Under the pieces are notes generated by a model that saw only the letters and a list, made by a program, of their open reading frames with translations, searched no databases and was not told the DNA's origin. The position numbers were made by a program, and so were the translations under genes. 64,000 bases of DNA from Spisula solida (taxonomy: Eukaryota > Mollusca > Bivalvia > Venerida > Mactridae). The DNA lies in NCBI GenBank assembly GCA_947247005.1, contig OX365944.1:18327501-18391500 (forward strand), in the 5' to 3' direction. Shown here piece after piece: positions 51,061 through 63,190 of the stretch; position 1 is the stretch's first letter, and every line of letters starts with the position of its first letter.

Positions 51061-52493
51061 GTAAGACATTAGTCATCATAAAGCACTTGGTCAACCGATT
51101 GTCATACATGTACAAAGCTATGTACCTACTCTGCTTTAAAGGGTGGCATAATAATATACAATAGGGAATAATTTGATGAAGTGATTCGAATGTCAATATG
51201 GCATTATTAGAAGTTTTATTGTATAGCGATATTGATATAAAACATCAAATAAAATTTATAAATGGTTACCAAGCAACATTAATAAACATAAATATGAATA
51301 ATATAACAGCATCTCAATGTTTGTACGTTTGTACTTAGTGTTCACAAAGGAACAATGATTGATATTTCACTTAACGGATAAAGACAGGCAATCTAAGGAA
51401 ATGGCTTCAACAGACAATAAATTAAATTTATATCTTCAAGTGATGCTTATAGAATGTAGATGGTTATTGCTCTGTGTGTACAGGGACATATAAAACACGT
51501 TTCTTGGCTTCGAAATTACATAAGTCTTAAACGTTTCGGTAGATTAATTGAACATCAGATCTATTTCAAATAGGAAGAGAAGACAATGCACTGCAGTTTC
51601 TTTATTTTTTGTATTTCCTAGTTTCTGTTGCCATGGCAATGGAATGTGTTGATGAATATTATATTAAATCACAGAAACAGGGTTTGTTTCGTGTATAGGA
51701 GGAGTGTTTGAAAGTTCTTGGAAGAAGGATCCGAAATTTCTATTGTATGACCAATACTGGAATGATTGCAATGTTCAGCATATCTTTTAAACACCCGTCA
51801 GATATATACACTAGAGCTATCACTGGAGTGACGAATCATACCCTGCAGTGATGAATCATACCCTGCAGTACTGCCTTGACACAGGAATATCATGTCGTGA
51901 ACTTTTGTATTAGGCAATTTAAATTCCAGTAAAAAACGAAAGTTACAGAGCTTACACGATTTGCTAACAGACCGACAGAAGGACAGACCAACCAATATGA
52001 TGACTCCAGTGTAACCCCCCCCCTCCTTTCAAAATGTGTTTGTGTGGGTATAAAAATGGAGAAGAATTCAAGAAACTATCATTAATTACTAAATCATAGT
52101 GGAGCAGTTACTGCATCTGGTTTGTGAGCGGAAGGTGGAAGGTTTGAATCCTGGAAGAAGCCTGTACTTACATGACCGGTAGGTGAGCTGTTGGCTAATT
52201 ATATAAACTTAAGGTTACCATCATATAGGTGAGCATTAAAGGATAGACATTGGGAAACAAACGTGACAAAAAGGTGTCCTGTAAGCCAAATGGTTTGGCT
52301 TAAAAATAAATGTAACACTCATAACTTTCCACCTGACTTTTTAGACTTTTTTGATATATGAGAAAATTATGGGGAAAAATAATGAATTACACTTCATTTT
52401 TAAGATTTATTGTATTCAACAAATATCACAATGAGTTTAACAATAGTATAATGGAAAATAAGCTGTAATATGAATATTCCAATCACCTTGTCA

Positions 52494-53514
52494 AAGAATG
52501 TAAAAATTTTCATAACGGCAAAGGGATTGACAATTATAGGGAGTATTTACTAGTATTCTGGGATGGTATTCACACAAAATCTTAAGGGAAAACTTAGAAT
52601 CTTCTTAAAATCTTAAAATTTTCCTTAGTCTATCAGCTTAACAGAAAAATCAAGATTCTCATTTTTAATAGTTTATTTGAAGCAATTTGGAAAGCGTTAC
52701 ACAAATCAAGCATGCGTTATTGTTCGTTTCTAGGGAAATATGTGCAGCTCAATTTTTTAACTTATAAGTAAGTCAAAATACTTAAGTTTTCCCTATGGAT
52801 ACTCTGTGAAAACTAGCCCTAGCCTAAGGAAAACTCCATTGTAACATGTCACTGAACAGGAAAGCATTCATATCCGTCTACATAAAACCGTACGTAAAGC
52901 AAACCACTATGTTCAATTTCTTACAAATATATTGAAAACAAGAGTAATCATGCCTTGCAATTGTTGAAAGTAATAACTATTTATGTCTGATATCATGGTT
53001 TTTGCTGTAAAATAATTAAATAACATGAGCCTGGACATAATAAATTTGGCAAAAAGCCAAACAGGCAATTTTCCTGCGAGTATATTTGCCAATGAGTAAC
53101 GAATGTCGTCTGCAACATGATCATAATAAAGAAAATCAAAACATCTGCAACAACAAATTAAATCTGCGGAACATAAATAATTCGTAATTGAAAATTTAAG
53201 TGGTAAAGCATGATTATTTGACATTTAGACAGATATATGAGCAACATCTGCAGTATATTGGTTTAATGAAACACGTTTTAGTGCATATGAGGTGTAAAAC
53301 AAGCGGACCATGATGGCACTAAATGGCTCATCGTGTCTACATATGTAAACATGTACAAGCCCCATTGCTGGCGGCCATGTTTTGCAATGAAACATCTTGA
53401 CTCGCATGAAATTTGGAGAGGTTTACCAAAGAAACAGTCCTGTCAAATTATTCGGGATAAATCTACCCAGCGGTTTTCAAGAATTTTTAAGTTTACTATG
53501 CAATATAGAGAAAA
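52494..53514. other. No gene recognised
   Basis: AT-rich; frames at 52913-53224 and 53225-53407 (-) show no family. Confidence 0.4.
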
Positions 53515-53955
53515 TTAGTATGGTTTGAATCTCAGCCAGGGTATTGGGACTTTTCTGAAACGCTTCCTAGTGTTTGCCACCAAACTAGAGATGAGCTGGT
53601 AGGTAACCAAGAGGAAGTCTTGCATGTATTGGTGTTATACATGTTTTTTTTGTTGTTTTTTTAAAATGCCGAGCATAGCCTTAATTTGACAGTCAGCCTT
53701 CTGCTTAAATATGGCAGGCATATATATGTGTGCCTCCACCTGGATTTGAACCCTGGTCGCCAGATTAGACGACATGCACGCTAACCATTGAGCTACGGAG
53801 GCCGCATTAAAGAACCAGGAAGAGTATTCAGAGCATGCTAGGGTATTGCACGGAATTCCTTGTATCACACAACTGTCTCTTCCCTTAAAGCCAGAGGTCA
53901 TTGACTAATTAGAAGGAACAAACTGAACGACCACACCCTTACACCTGTCTCAGTG
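53515..53955 (+). mobile_element. tRNA-headed SINE, family 2, copy 2 (interrupted)
   Basis: Starts at the B-box remnant ggtttgaatctcagcc and follows copy 1 (27465-27800): ctgaaacgcttcctagtgtt, gctagggtattgc, ggtcattgactaattag. Interrupted at about 53640-53810 by another SINE. Confidence 0.7.
53640..53803 (-). mobile_element. Short tRNA-derived SINE nested in the family-2 SINE
   Basis: On minus: head gcctccgtagctcaatggtt ... gggttcaaatccagg-tggaggca, with a fully paired 7-bp acceptor (GCCTCCG/TGGAGGC); then an 80-base body and an A-rich tail (aaaaaaacaacaaaaaaaa). The anticodon loop is irregular, so this is not a functional tRNA. Confidence 0.75.
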
Positions 53956-53987
53956 AATTGCAAACAAATGAACAAACAATATTTCCC

Positions 53988-54945
53988 CTACATAACTACA
54001 CAGCCAATGTAATCAGAGGATATTTCACATGTTACTACACAGCAAATGTGATCAGAGGATATTTCTCATGTTACTACCCAGCCAATGTGATCAGAGGATA
54101 TGTCACCGTGTAACTACTACACAGCGAATGTAATCAGAGAATATCTCCCCGTGTTACTAGACAGCCAATGTGATCAGAGAATATCTCCCCATTTTACTAC
54201 ACAGCCAATGTAATCAGAGAATATCTCCCCATTTTACTAAACAGCCAATGTAATCAGAGAATATCTCCCCATTTTACTACACAGCCAATGTGATCAGAGA
54301 ATATCTCCCCATTTTACTACACAGCCAATGTAATCAGAGAATATCTCCCCATTTTACAACACAGCCAATGTGATCAGAGGATATCTCCCCATTTTACTAC
54401 ACAGCCAATGTGATCAGAGGATATCTCCCCATTTTACATGTACTACACAGCCAATGTAATCGAAAAATATCTCCCCATTTTACTACACAGCCAATGTAAT
54501 CAGAGGATATCTCCCCATTTTACTACACAGCCAATGTAATCAGAGAATATCTCCCCATTTTACAACACAGCCAATGTGATCAGAGGATATCTCCCCATTT
54601 TACTACACAGCCAATGTAATCAGAGAATATCTCCCCATTTTACTAAACAGCCAATGTAATCAGAGAATATCTCCCCATTTTACTACACAGCCAATGTAAT
54701 CAGAGAATATCTCCCCATTTTACTACACAGCCAATGTAATCAGGGAATATCTCCCCATGTTACTAAACAGCCAATGTAATCAGAGGATAGTTCCCATGAT
54801 ACTAAACAGCCAACGTAATCAGAGTATATTTTCCATGTTACTACAAAGCCAATGTGATCAGAGGATATATGGCCATGTTACTACACAGCCAATTTGATCA
54901 GAGGATATAACACTGTGTTACGACTACACAGTCAATGTAATTTAA
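53988..54945. repeat. 40-bp minisatellite, about 23 copies
   Basis: Unit cagccaatgtaatcagagaa, tatctccccattttactaca. Copies at the edges are more divergent. Confidence 0.95.
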
Positions 54946-55372
54946 TAGTTTGTTCCTTCTGCATCAAACCATTTTCCACAGGAGTGAAAATAGTTCCTTT
55001 TTGTATCCTTACATCATGGGTAGGTGAGTAGGAATTAAACAGGTGATATCCGAACACTGAATTGATAATAAACACAAATATAGTGCCTTTTCCTATCAAT
55101 ATCATGTCTGAGGGATGATAAATTAGTACCCACAAATATCACTACACAATTGCTCAGAAAGTAGTTCTTTTCAACTTGGTTTCTTCACAGGGCTGTGATC
55201 TTTGTTGCTATCTAAAAGACATAATAATAACACAGCAATAACACATATTAAAGCAAAACGCCTGTGAAAACAGTGTATATCCTCATTAACCTGTATCACC
55301 TCATCTGTCTGTTTAAATTTTCCCCACATTCGCTAGCTATACAACACTTTTTTAAGCTGAAATATCAGACTC
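54946..55372. other. No gene recognised
   Basis: AT-rich. Confidence 0.4.
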
Positions 55373-55636
55373 AGGGCTGTCATTAGAGTCAAATTAAAAT
55401 CCTGAAAATCATACGCGGCCGGCCATTTTGGCCAAACAAAAGGCCGTCAACCACATTGTTTCTATATTTAACTCAGTTTGTATTGAATAAAATCCTTCAG
55501 TGAAGATTAAATCAACAATAACTTTACCAATTCTTGAGATATTTTCATCAAATAACTTTTATTTTGGTCAGAAATCATAGCTCTTTCAGAATAGATTATC
55601 CGGAAATCCGGATAAATCATGACTATTGGCACCACT
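55373..55636. mobile_element. hAT-like non-autonomous element, copy 2
   Basis: 264 bp; ends AGGGCTGTCA / TTGGCACCACT more eroded than copy 1. Flanks TCAGACTC and GAAGACTC share AGACTC. Confidence 0.65.
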
Positions 55637-56007
55637 GAAGACTCAATATTGTCAATTATTTTTTACCCTTTCATAAAGTGTTCAATGCAGCAAGAGATTT
55701 ACAAAACAGCTGCAAATATTTTTTACAAATCACAGAAAGTCTTACGCTTTTTGAAAAAAATATTAATATGTAAACACATCTGATAAAACATTTCAATTTA
55801 CGAACCTTTAGTATCTTTCAGTCGCTTTCTACTTTTTAAAAATGGTTCATGAAAAACATCATAAATTCTCTGAGCCTGGAAGCAGAACAAAAATTTATGG
55901 AAAATATCATCTATATTTATGAAATAGCATGCTCACAAAGCTGTGCGTTAGAGTCTGCATATAAATCTTTAAATCAAACATGCAACATAATGTTAACATT
56001 TGTCAAC

Positions 56008-56445
56008 ATTTGTCTTATACAGTCAAACCCGTGTTTGTGGTGACCTGAACTAAACAACCATCGGTCTTATACAGTAAAACCTGTGTTTGTGGTGACTTGA
56101 TTTAAACAACCACCTGTATTATATAGTCAAACCTGTGTTTGAGGTCATCTCCCTTAAACAATCACCTGACTCATACAGTCACACATGTGTTAGTGGTCAC
56201 CTGAATTAAACAACCACCTGTATTATACAGTCAAACTTGTGTTTGTGGATTTTACATCTTGATTTTACAATCACCTGTCTCATACAGTCATATCTGTGTT
56301 AGTGGTCACCTGAATTAAACAATCACCTGTCTTATACAGTCAAACCTGTTTTTGTGGTCACCGGAATTTAACAATCACCTGACTCATACAGTCAAACCTG
56401 TGTTAGTGGTCACCTGAATTAAACAACCATCTGTCTTATAGACTT
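56008..56445. repeat. About 58-bp minisatellite, 7-8 copies
   Basis: Unit cttatacagtcaaacctgtg, tttgtggtcacctgaattaa, acaaccacctgt. Confidence 0.9.
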
Positions 56446-57307
56446 AGTTGATAATTAAACACAATACACGCATGCCATATTTTCAAATAATTTCAGAATT
56501 CCTTACGTAAAAGGTAATTTTAGAAAACAATTGGTTAGGTCAATTGATTATCATATATATTACATTTAACTTTTCAATAACTCACTGATTCTTATAACAG
56601 AGGTAATAGTTCTAAAACTTTTTTGGGGAGGACCCTCAAACCCCCTGACGCGAATGAGGCCTACTACTTCCTCACCCACCCCAGCTTGACTCTGCTTGAA
56701 TCCCAAGGTTTTCCTGATAGAGAGTACCAGGACTCTAACTTTCAAATCCTAAGAAAAAGTTGATAGTATACTAGATATTCACATTTTGTTTGACTTCATA
56801 AAACGTGTTGCACTCAGAGAAACAAACTCCTGAGACGATATATCACATTTTTTTTGCATTACGATAATTGCGAGGAGAAAATTTCTAAGAAATGTCGGAA
56901 TATTTTAATAATTTGTATTATCAGTAAAATGAATTATTGATTTGAAGCAGAGAAATCACGAAACTGCCACTAGATCAATTTAAATGCTCTGAGAAAATTG
57001 TTCGGATAATTCGTTATTTCTGACACATATAATAAACTTGGAGATGGAGAATAGATATATTTCACTATAATTGCATTAACACGCCATTATACAAATTGAT
57101 CGGATGTCTTCTAACTAATTATAAGAGATAGATGCATTTATTTGCAGTGAAATTTTGTACTTAAAAATTTAAATAATTTGTTTAAGATAATTAAGTATTT
57201 TTGTACGATGTTATTACGGAAACATGGAAAATCCTAATGGATAATACTGCAGATAAGATGAAAACTTAGCATTTAAGATTCAAGAGCTGAATTGGAAGTC
57301 CAATAGT
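56446..57307. other. No gene recognised
   Basis: AT-rich. Confidence 0.4.
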
Positions 57308-57478
57308 CAGAAATGGTAAAGGTGAACTTCAAAATTAATAGGGGTCATCTACCTAAATGTAAACTTTGAAGATCATAGGGAAAAGCGTTATTAAACAGAA
57401 ACCATTTGGTCAACCGAGAGACAGACGACCGACATGTTCAAAGCAATATACCCCCTCATCAAAGATGGGGGTATAATT
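57308..57478. repeat. Dispersed bivalve-type repeat, copy 2
   Basis: Shorter relative of 28801-29045; ends with a small hairpin cccc.catctttgatg..gggg (taccccctcatcaaagatgg, gggta). Confidence 0.7.
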
Positions 57479-58065
57479 AGTTTATAAGAAGCCCTCTTGT
57501 GGTACAGACTTCAAAAATGTATGCCTCTTATAAGGTCGATCTTCCTCTCCTAAGTCAGCGATTTGAGTGACTAGAAAAGATTAGACCTTGAGAGTCACTT
57601 AGAAGAGGTTTAACAATCACTCGATTTTTGTGGACCAAATCCAGCACAGCATGCAATATCTTGTTTACTTGCATTTATGATTCCGTGCATAGACTGAAAA
57701 ATATACAATACAATACAAAGTTCAGAAATCATATAAAACTGAACAATATTCATTTATGCTGAGAAAGCATTCATTGAAATAATATTCAGAAATTCTTAAA
57801 AACAAAAAAATATGGTGAGTAAACATGTATTGTAACAGTTAAGATATACTTAAAGTTTAATATACAACTCAAATATTTACAGTTCCTTAATGTAACGCAT
57901 ATCACTTTAAATAAGAATAACATGCCAAAATGTTGCTTATGTAGCACTAAGTTTCTAAGCCAAGATCATGCAAATTCTAACATGAACTCTTATGATATAT
58001 GGCGCCATTTTAATCCATTTGTTTGAAACTGTTCACTTAACATCAATGTGAATTGTCGTAATTAT
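57479..58065. other. No gene; no exon 1 for the pseudogene
   Basis: Searched by eye for a signal-peptide exon like 31416-31580 or 43674-43841; none seen. Confidence 0.4.
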
Positions 58066-58111
58066 GATATAATTACATGTATCTAATGGCTATTATGTTT
58101 TTTGTCAACAG

Positions 58112-58640
58112 GATGGATATGACTATAGATACGGACATTACTACACATATAGAGTAGTAGGAAAACGAACATAAATCGTGACCAATTGGATTGAGCTTTG
58201 AGATGCTTCGGGAGATCGGGGCAGATGTACTTTTATATATCTGTCCATTCTTCATTCTAAGTGTCTCCTAATTTATAAATTGGCAGAAATGTTCACTACA
58301 TCAAGTTTTGTCTTGCATATGACATAATTCTTCATATCAAAATTTCATTATGCATATGCATTCTAATTATAGCACAGGGAATTTGACATGATCATGACCT
58401 TTATGCACAATGAAAACATACATGTACAGCCGAGGTTATAAATATAGACACTAAATCAGCTGTGAAATTAAGCTAAAAGAAGGTCGAGCATCGTGTCAAA
58501 TTCTCTGGACTATACAACAACTCGTATGGTTCATCCTAGTATTCAACTGCCTGATACAATTTTTCGCCGTACAAACATTCAACTTGTTGGTCGCGTGGTA
58601 GGCATACTCGGTGTTACAACGGGGTTGCTATTAGAGTTAA
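58112..58640 (+). pseudogene. Broken third copy of the cystatin-like gene (exon 2 and exon 3 remnants)
   Basis: The 3' end of intron 1 (from about 58066) and an acceptor tcaacag at 58105-58111 precede an exon-2 remnant, 58112-58156, reading DGYDYRYGHYYTYRV, closest to gene 2. Homology then stops; the reading frame hits a stop at 58172. 58157-58583 is foreign sequence: a scrap of another TIR element (58189-58222) and a MITE A copy (58368-58514). Exon-3 homology resumes at about 58584 (ttggtcgcgtggtaggcat), lacks the first cysteine codon and has a one-base deletion relative to gene 2 near 58604. The 3' flank to about 59190 still matches gene 2. No exon 1 was found upstream. It arose from gene 2 by segmental duplication and is dead. 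Confidence 0.85.
58368..58514 (-). mobile_element. MITE family A, copy 4 (internally deleted)
   Basis: 147 bp; ends TATAGCACAGGGAATTTGAC and AATTCTCTGGACTATA. Sits inside the pseudogene. Confidence 0.8.
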
Positions 58641-59190
58641 AACAACTACCGCATTTACTACAACAATCGATGAAACTATGGACATGGTTCAATATAAGCG
58701 CCGAAAATAAAATGAGTATTATCTCGAATTTGTTATTAGAAAAAAAAGACTCATAAGTTCGTACAATTGACCAAGTTTGCCATCAATTATAATAATGATA
58801 ATATTTAATAATAATAATATATAATTATACATCATTATCATAATATTAAAATTCCTATAATCTTGGATAACAAAATGTTATTCATGTTTATGAGTGTTTC
58901 TTTATTTGGATCGAATGTCGTTTCTGTTATACGTTAAATATGCGTGAAAGTTTGTCCTGTGTTCCAAGATATTTGCAGCGTGCATGCCATTCAGTTTCTG
59001 GTGTAGTTGTTGATAACCTGAGGAGAAACAAGTTTGCTCGGGATCATAATGCGAGAGTATAAGAACCAGACGACGTGTATGACGGACTAGCCGGTCTCAA
59101 ATTTCCAGCAAACATGGACAACAATATCGCTTTTCCTCCGCATGTGTAAATGGCTGAGAAATGGCGTTATTAAAACCAATAGTTCTAACA

Positions 59191-59905
59191 CGATCTGCGG
59201 ATTAATCCATATAGGCATAGGGGAAATCAAGTTGTGTAATACATGTACACCTGACATATTGGCTGGTACTATTTACGCCACGCAAACAGCAAATTTGTCA
59301 TATTTGTTTGTGCGCTCAAAAATGACAAAACAACTCAATAATATACATAATAAGTATTTATTGAATATTCTGTTACAGTTGTTTCTGCAAATACACAAAT
59401 TAAACTTCAACAATATGATTCGTTCCTTCAAAAAACATCGAACATCAGCATCGATTTTAAAGTAGTTCAGTAAAATAAATATCACGTGACATATTTAAGA
59501 AGGAATGAACGTAAACTTTGTAGTAAAACTTCAACGAGTTGCGAGTAACGCAAGTTGCACGAGTAGTCCGTGTTACAGCAATGACACATCTATTTTTAGA
59601 AAGAAACTCCAATATACTCTCGACACTAAGTTACATAACATTTTCTGATAATTAATTCATTGATAGTTTTCATTTCTTGCAATAAATACCTTATGCTCGT
59701 GTTATTAAAATTGTTTCAATGTTTAAAATGTGTTCTTGCCTTCATAAAATTACGAAACTCGTTTTCATTACGAGGGAGGTAATTGTACCAGCTAATAGCC
59801 ACTTAATTTCAGCGTGGAATTATAATGTTCAATAAAACATGGGTGAAAATGGAATGCGAGCAATTAAATAGAACGGGGTATTATCGTCTTTAGAATCGAA
59901 ATAAA
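59191..59905. other. No gene recognised
   Basis: Sequence between the two duplicated blocks; a frame at 59142-59465 has no family. Confidence 0.4.
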
Positions 59906-59909
59906 AGCT

Positions 59910-59970
59910 ATGTTCTTGTATTTTGTCGGTGAACTCCTGTGTTTTATTCACCGATAAAAATACAAGAACA
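59910..59970. repeat. Imperfect hairpin, about 23-bp arms
   Basis: tgttcttgtattttgtcggt and ccgataaaaatacaagaaca pair. It lies at the start of the inverted block X copy. Confidence 0.75.
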
Positions 59971-59984
59971 GATTTTTATTTCTT

Positions 59985-60648
59985 TAACATAATATTATAT
60001 TCAAAAACGTATTTCTTCAATAAAGGGTACATTAATGAACATTTTCTTTGCTTAAAGGTAATTGAGTCGCGATCGTGTATAAGTAAATGTTTTCTCCAGG
60101 AAATATTAGTGCTGCATATTATTTGTTTTAGATTCCAGGGGAGGGGCTGGGGCGTAAATATTGAAATGTTTCTCTTTTTCCTAGGAATATTAAGCGAGCT
60201 CAAAAAATATGGATTGTTTATTTGAATAGCATGTACATGTGTGAGATGTTATTTTGCGAGCGAATCTAGCGCCAAAAACATGCATTTTACAGCTTTTCAC
60301 ATGCCTAGGTAATTTAAGGGGGGACACGCCTTCGTCCCCTACCTTAAACCCGCCCTTGGATTCACTGCCTTATTTGTCAGTTCGTCCGTTATAGCGTTAT
60401 CCTTACCACACACAAAACCGTGACAAATGTTGCTGAGTACAGATCATTCATCAGATTTTCCTAACATTATAGACGACTCATTTACCGTAATATTTCTAAA
60501 CAACATTAGTAGGCACTAAATTAATGTTTCAAAATGGTGATCAAATGATTTGTAAAGTCGTCAATCTCAGTAAAAAGAAAGCTACATACTAGTATTTCAA
60601 TGTACGATTTATACGTAGTTTTCTGTTTGACGAAAGCAATCGCCCTTT
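59985..60648. repeat. Duplicated block X, copy 2
   Basis: Reverse complement of 47160-47850; joined directly to block Y at about 60648 (cctttacatgcc). Confidence 0.85.
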
Positions 60649-61431
60649 ACATGCCAAAATATCAATTGAGAGGGTGCCACGTTTCACCACGTAGTTCCGT
60701 AACTCACTTTTAAATTTCAGACTCGATGATAAATACAAACTGGAATTCCGATATTTTTGGGTTTTTTTAATTTTGTAGTTGAGTTCATTCACGAATATAT
60801 TATCCACGAATACAAGTATTTTACAGTGACAAAATGGACACATTAGTTTCGCTGTTGTGTTGAAAGCAAGATGATTTGTGTTGGTGGCGCCACTGAATGA
60901 TAAATACCTGTATGAAAGGAACAATTTCTGGCGCCATTTGTAAATATCATATCGGTCCCGCGCGACTGGTACAGCTTAGAAATAAACACAGATTTATAAC
61001 AAACAACATTGGAGACACAGACAAAATCAGAAACCAATACATTCTGTAACATATCCTTCATGGAAACGTTACGTTTTCAATGTCCAATTATTACTTATTA
61101 CAGGATTAGTTGCGTGGCAATAAAGGGGTTATATTCGATTACTATATTTATGGGAAAAAATCCACCAGACTGTAACAAACACTCGTCTCTGAATCAAGAC
61201 CTCAAAACCAACCATTATATTGTCAATTACTGTTAATTTGGAAGTTCCATGAGCCGTGCATGTTTACGGTAAACACTCCCATTTTTGTTGACTAGAGGCC
61301 ACAAAGATTTGTTTCAGTTTACACATACAAATTACCGCTTATTCAAGTTGGCTGATCACTAATGGTGTTTTTTACAACATGCTGTTTGGCGCTTGGAATT
61401 CTGGTTGGTTGCCAACGGATGTGGGACTTTT

Positions 61432-61541
61432 CTAGCACGAAGCGTCTTTAATTTTACGATCATTTCGAATAAGACACACAGTCCTTCCTAAAATGCCTAG
61501 CGTATGAGTTATTTCAGACATGATGTATTGATTCAACCACC
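61432..61541 (-). pseudogene. Helix-turn-helix remnant of a transposase (copy 2)
   Basis: Counterpart of 50521-50630, with MSEITHTLGILGRTVC, the same stop, and further changes. Confidence 0.4.
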
Positions 61542-61800
61542 TACTTCAATGTTTGTCTTTGTTAATGCCAAAGTACATAAATGGTGAAAAGGGCTCGTAC
61601 AAATTATAATTATTAGTGTATTTGTGTACTTTAATAGGAAGTGCAAGAGATGCATGCCCCCATTCATTCAGGAGCAAGGTCATTGTGACGTTGACCTGTT
61701 TACCTACCTCATTGTGGTCTTCTGTTGGTCATTACCAACCCACGTGTACATGTGAATGAAGTCCTGAATGAGGTTTCCAGATCAGAATGTTACCAGTACC

Positions 61801-61970
61801 ACACCGTAAAACCCGTTACATGTAAGGCAGTTCTGTTTGTGGAAAGAAGAGCCATATGCGCTTTGCGCTACATGTAAAATAACAAACACCATTCTCAAGT
61901 AGCGCAAAACGCGTGTGGCTCTGCCTTCAACAAACAGAACTGCCTTACACACAACGGGCTTTACGGTGTG
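61801..61970. mobile_element. Foldback MITE with about 72-bp arms, copy 2
   Basis: Duplicate of 50889-51060 carried by the segmental duplication, not a new insertion. Confidence 0.85.
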
Positions 61971-63190
61971 AGTAAGACATTAGTCATCATAAAGCACTTG
62001 GTCAACCGATTGTCATACATGTACAAAGCTATGTACCTACTCTGCTTTAAAGGGTGGCATAATAATATACAATAGGGAATAATTTGATGAAGCGATTCGA
62101 ATGTCAATATGGCATTATTAGAAGTTTTATTGTATAGCGATATTGATATAAAACATCAAATAAAATTTATAAATGGCTACCAAGCAACATTGACAACATA
62201 AATGTGAAGAATATAACAACATCTCAATGTTTGTACGTTTGTACTTAGTGTTCACAAAGGAACAATGATTGATATTTCACTTAACGGATAAAGACAGGCA
62301 ATCTAAGGAAATGGCTTCAACAGACAATAAATTAAATTTATATCTTAAAGTGATGCTTATAGAATGTAGATGGTAATTGCTCTGTGTGTACAGGGACATA
62401 TAAAACACGTTTCTTGGCTTCGAAATTACATCAGTCTTAAACGTTTCGGTAGATTATTTGAACATCAGATCTATTTCAAATAGGAAGAGAAGACAATGCA
62501 CTGCAGTTTCTTTATTTTTTGTATTTCCTAGTTTCTGTCGCCATGGCAATGGAATGTGTTGATGAATATTATATTGAATCACAGAAACAGGGTTTGTTTC
62601 GTGTATAGGAGGAGTGTTTTAAAAGTTCTTGGAAGAAGGCTCCGAAATTTCTATTGTATGACCAATACTGGAATGATTGCAATGTTCAGCATATCTTTTA
62701 AACACCCGTCAGATATATAAACTAGAGCTATCACTGGAGTGACGAATCATACCCTGCAGTGATGAATCATACCCTGCAGCACTGCCTTGACACAGGAATA
62801 TCATTTGGTGAACTTTTGTATCAGGCAATTTTAAATTCCAGTGAGAAACAAAAGTTACAGAGCGGACACGATTTGCTAACAGACCGACAGACCAACCAAT
62901 ATGGTGACTCCAGTGTAACCCTCCCCCCCCCCCGGTAGGTGAACTGTTGGCTAATTATATAATGGTTATCAGCATATAGGTGAGCATTAAAGGATAGACA
63001 TTGGAAACTAACCGTGACAAAAAGGTGCCCTGTAAGCCAAATGGTTTGGCTTAAAAATAAATGTAACAATCATAACTTTCCAACTTACTTTTTTGATATA
63101 TGAGAAAATTATGGGGAAAAATAATGAATTACACTTCATTTTTAAGATTTATTGTATTCAACAAATATCACAATGAGTTTAACAATAGTA

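Larger units (their letters stand above)
49742..52493. repeat. Segmental duplication block Y, copy 1
   Basis: Matches 60649-64000 at roughly 95-97% by eye. Differences: a 150-160-bp extra stretch here (about 52027-52183) with a tRNA-like B box ggtttgaatcctgg, and the element at 63191-63949 in the other copy. The frames 49682-50017 and 49936-50154 (-) recur in both copies but differ mostly by amino-acid-changing bases. Confidence 0.9.
58066..59190. repeat. Segmental duplication of the 3' part of gene 2 and its flank
   Basis: Matches 44645-46318: intron end, exon 2, exon 3, the 3' AT-rich run and the cgtgaaagttt..cctgtgttccaa block. A roughly 60-70-bp stretch present at about 46226-46285 is missing here. 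Confidence 0.88.

Noticed and set aside
53726..53803. Functional tRNA gene
   Set aside because: T-stem mismatches and an irregular anticodon loop, with a SINE body and A-tail attached.
53988..54945. CRISPR-like regular array
   Set aside because: Head-to-tail 40-bp repeats with no spacers, in animal-type DNA.
58493..58756. 87-codon frame
   Set aside because: Chimera of a MITE end, unrelated sequence and the exon-3 pseudogene read in the wrong frame.
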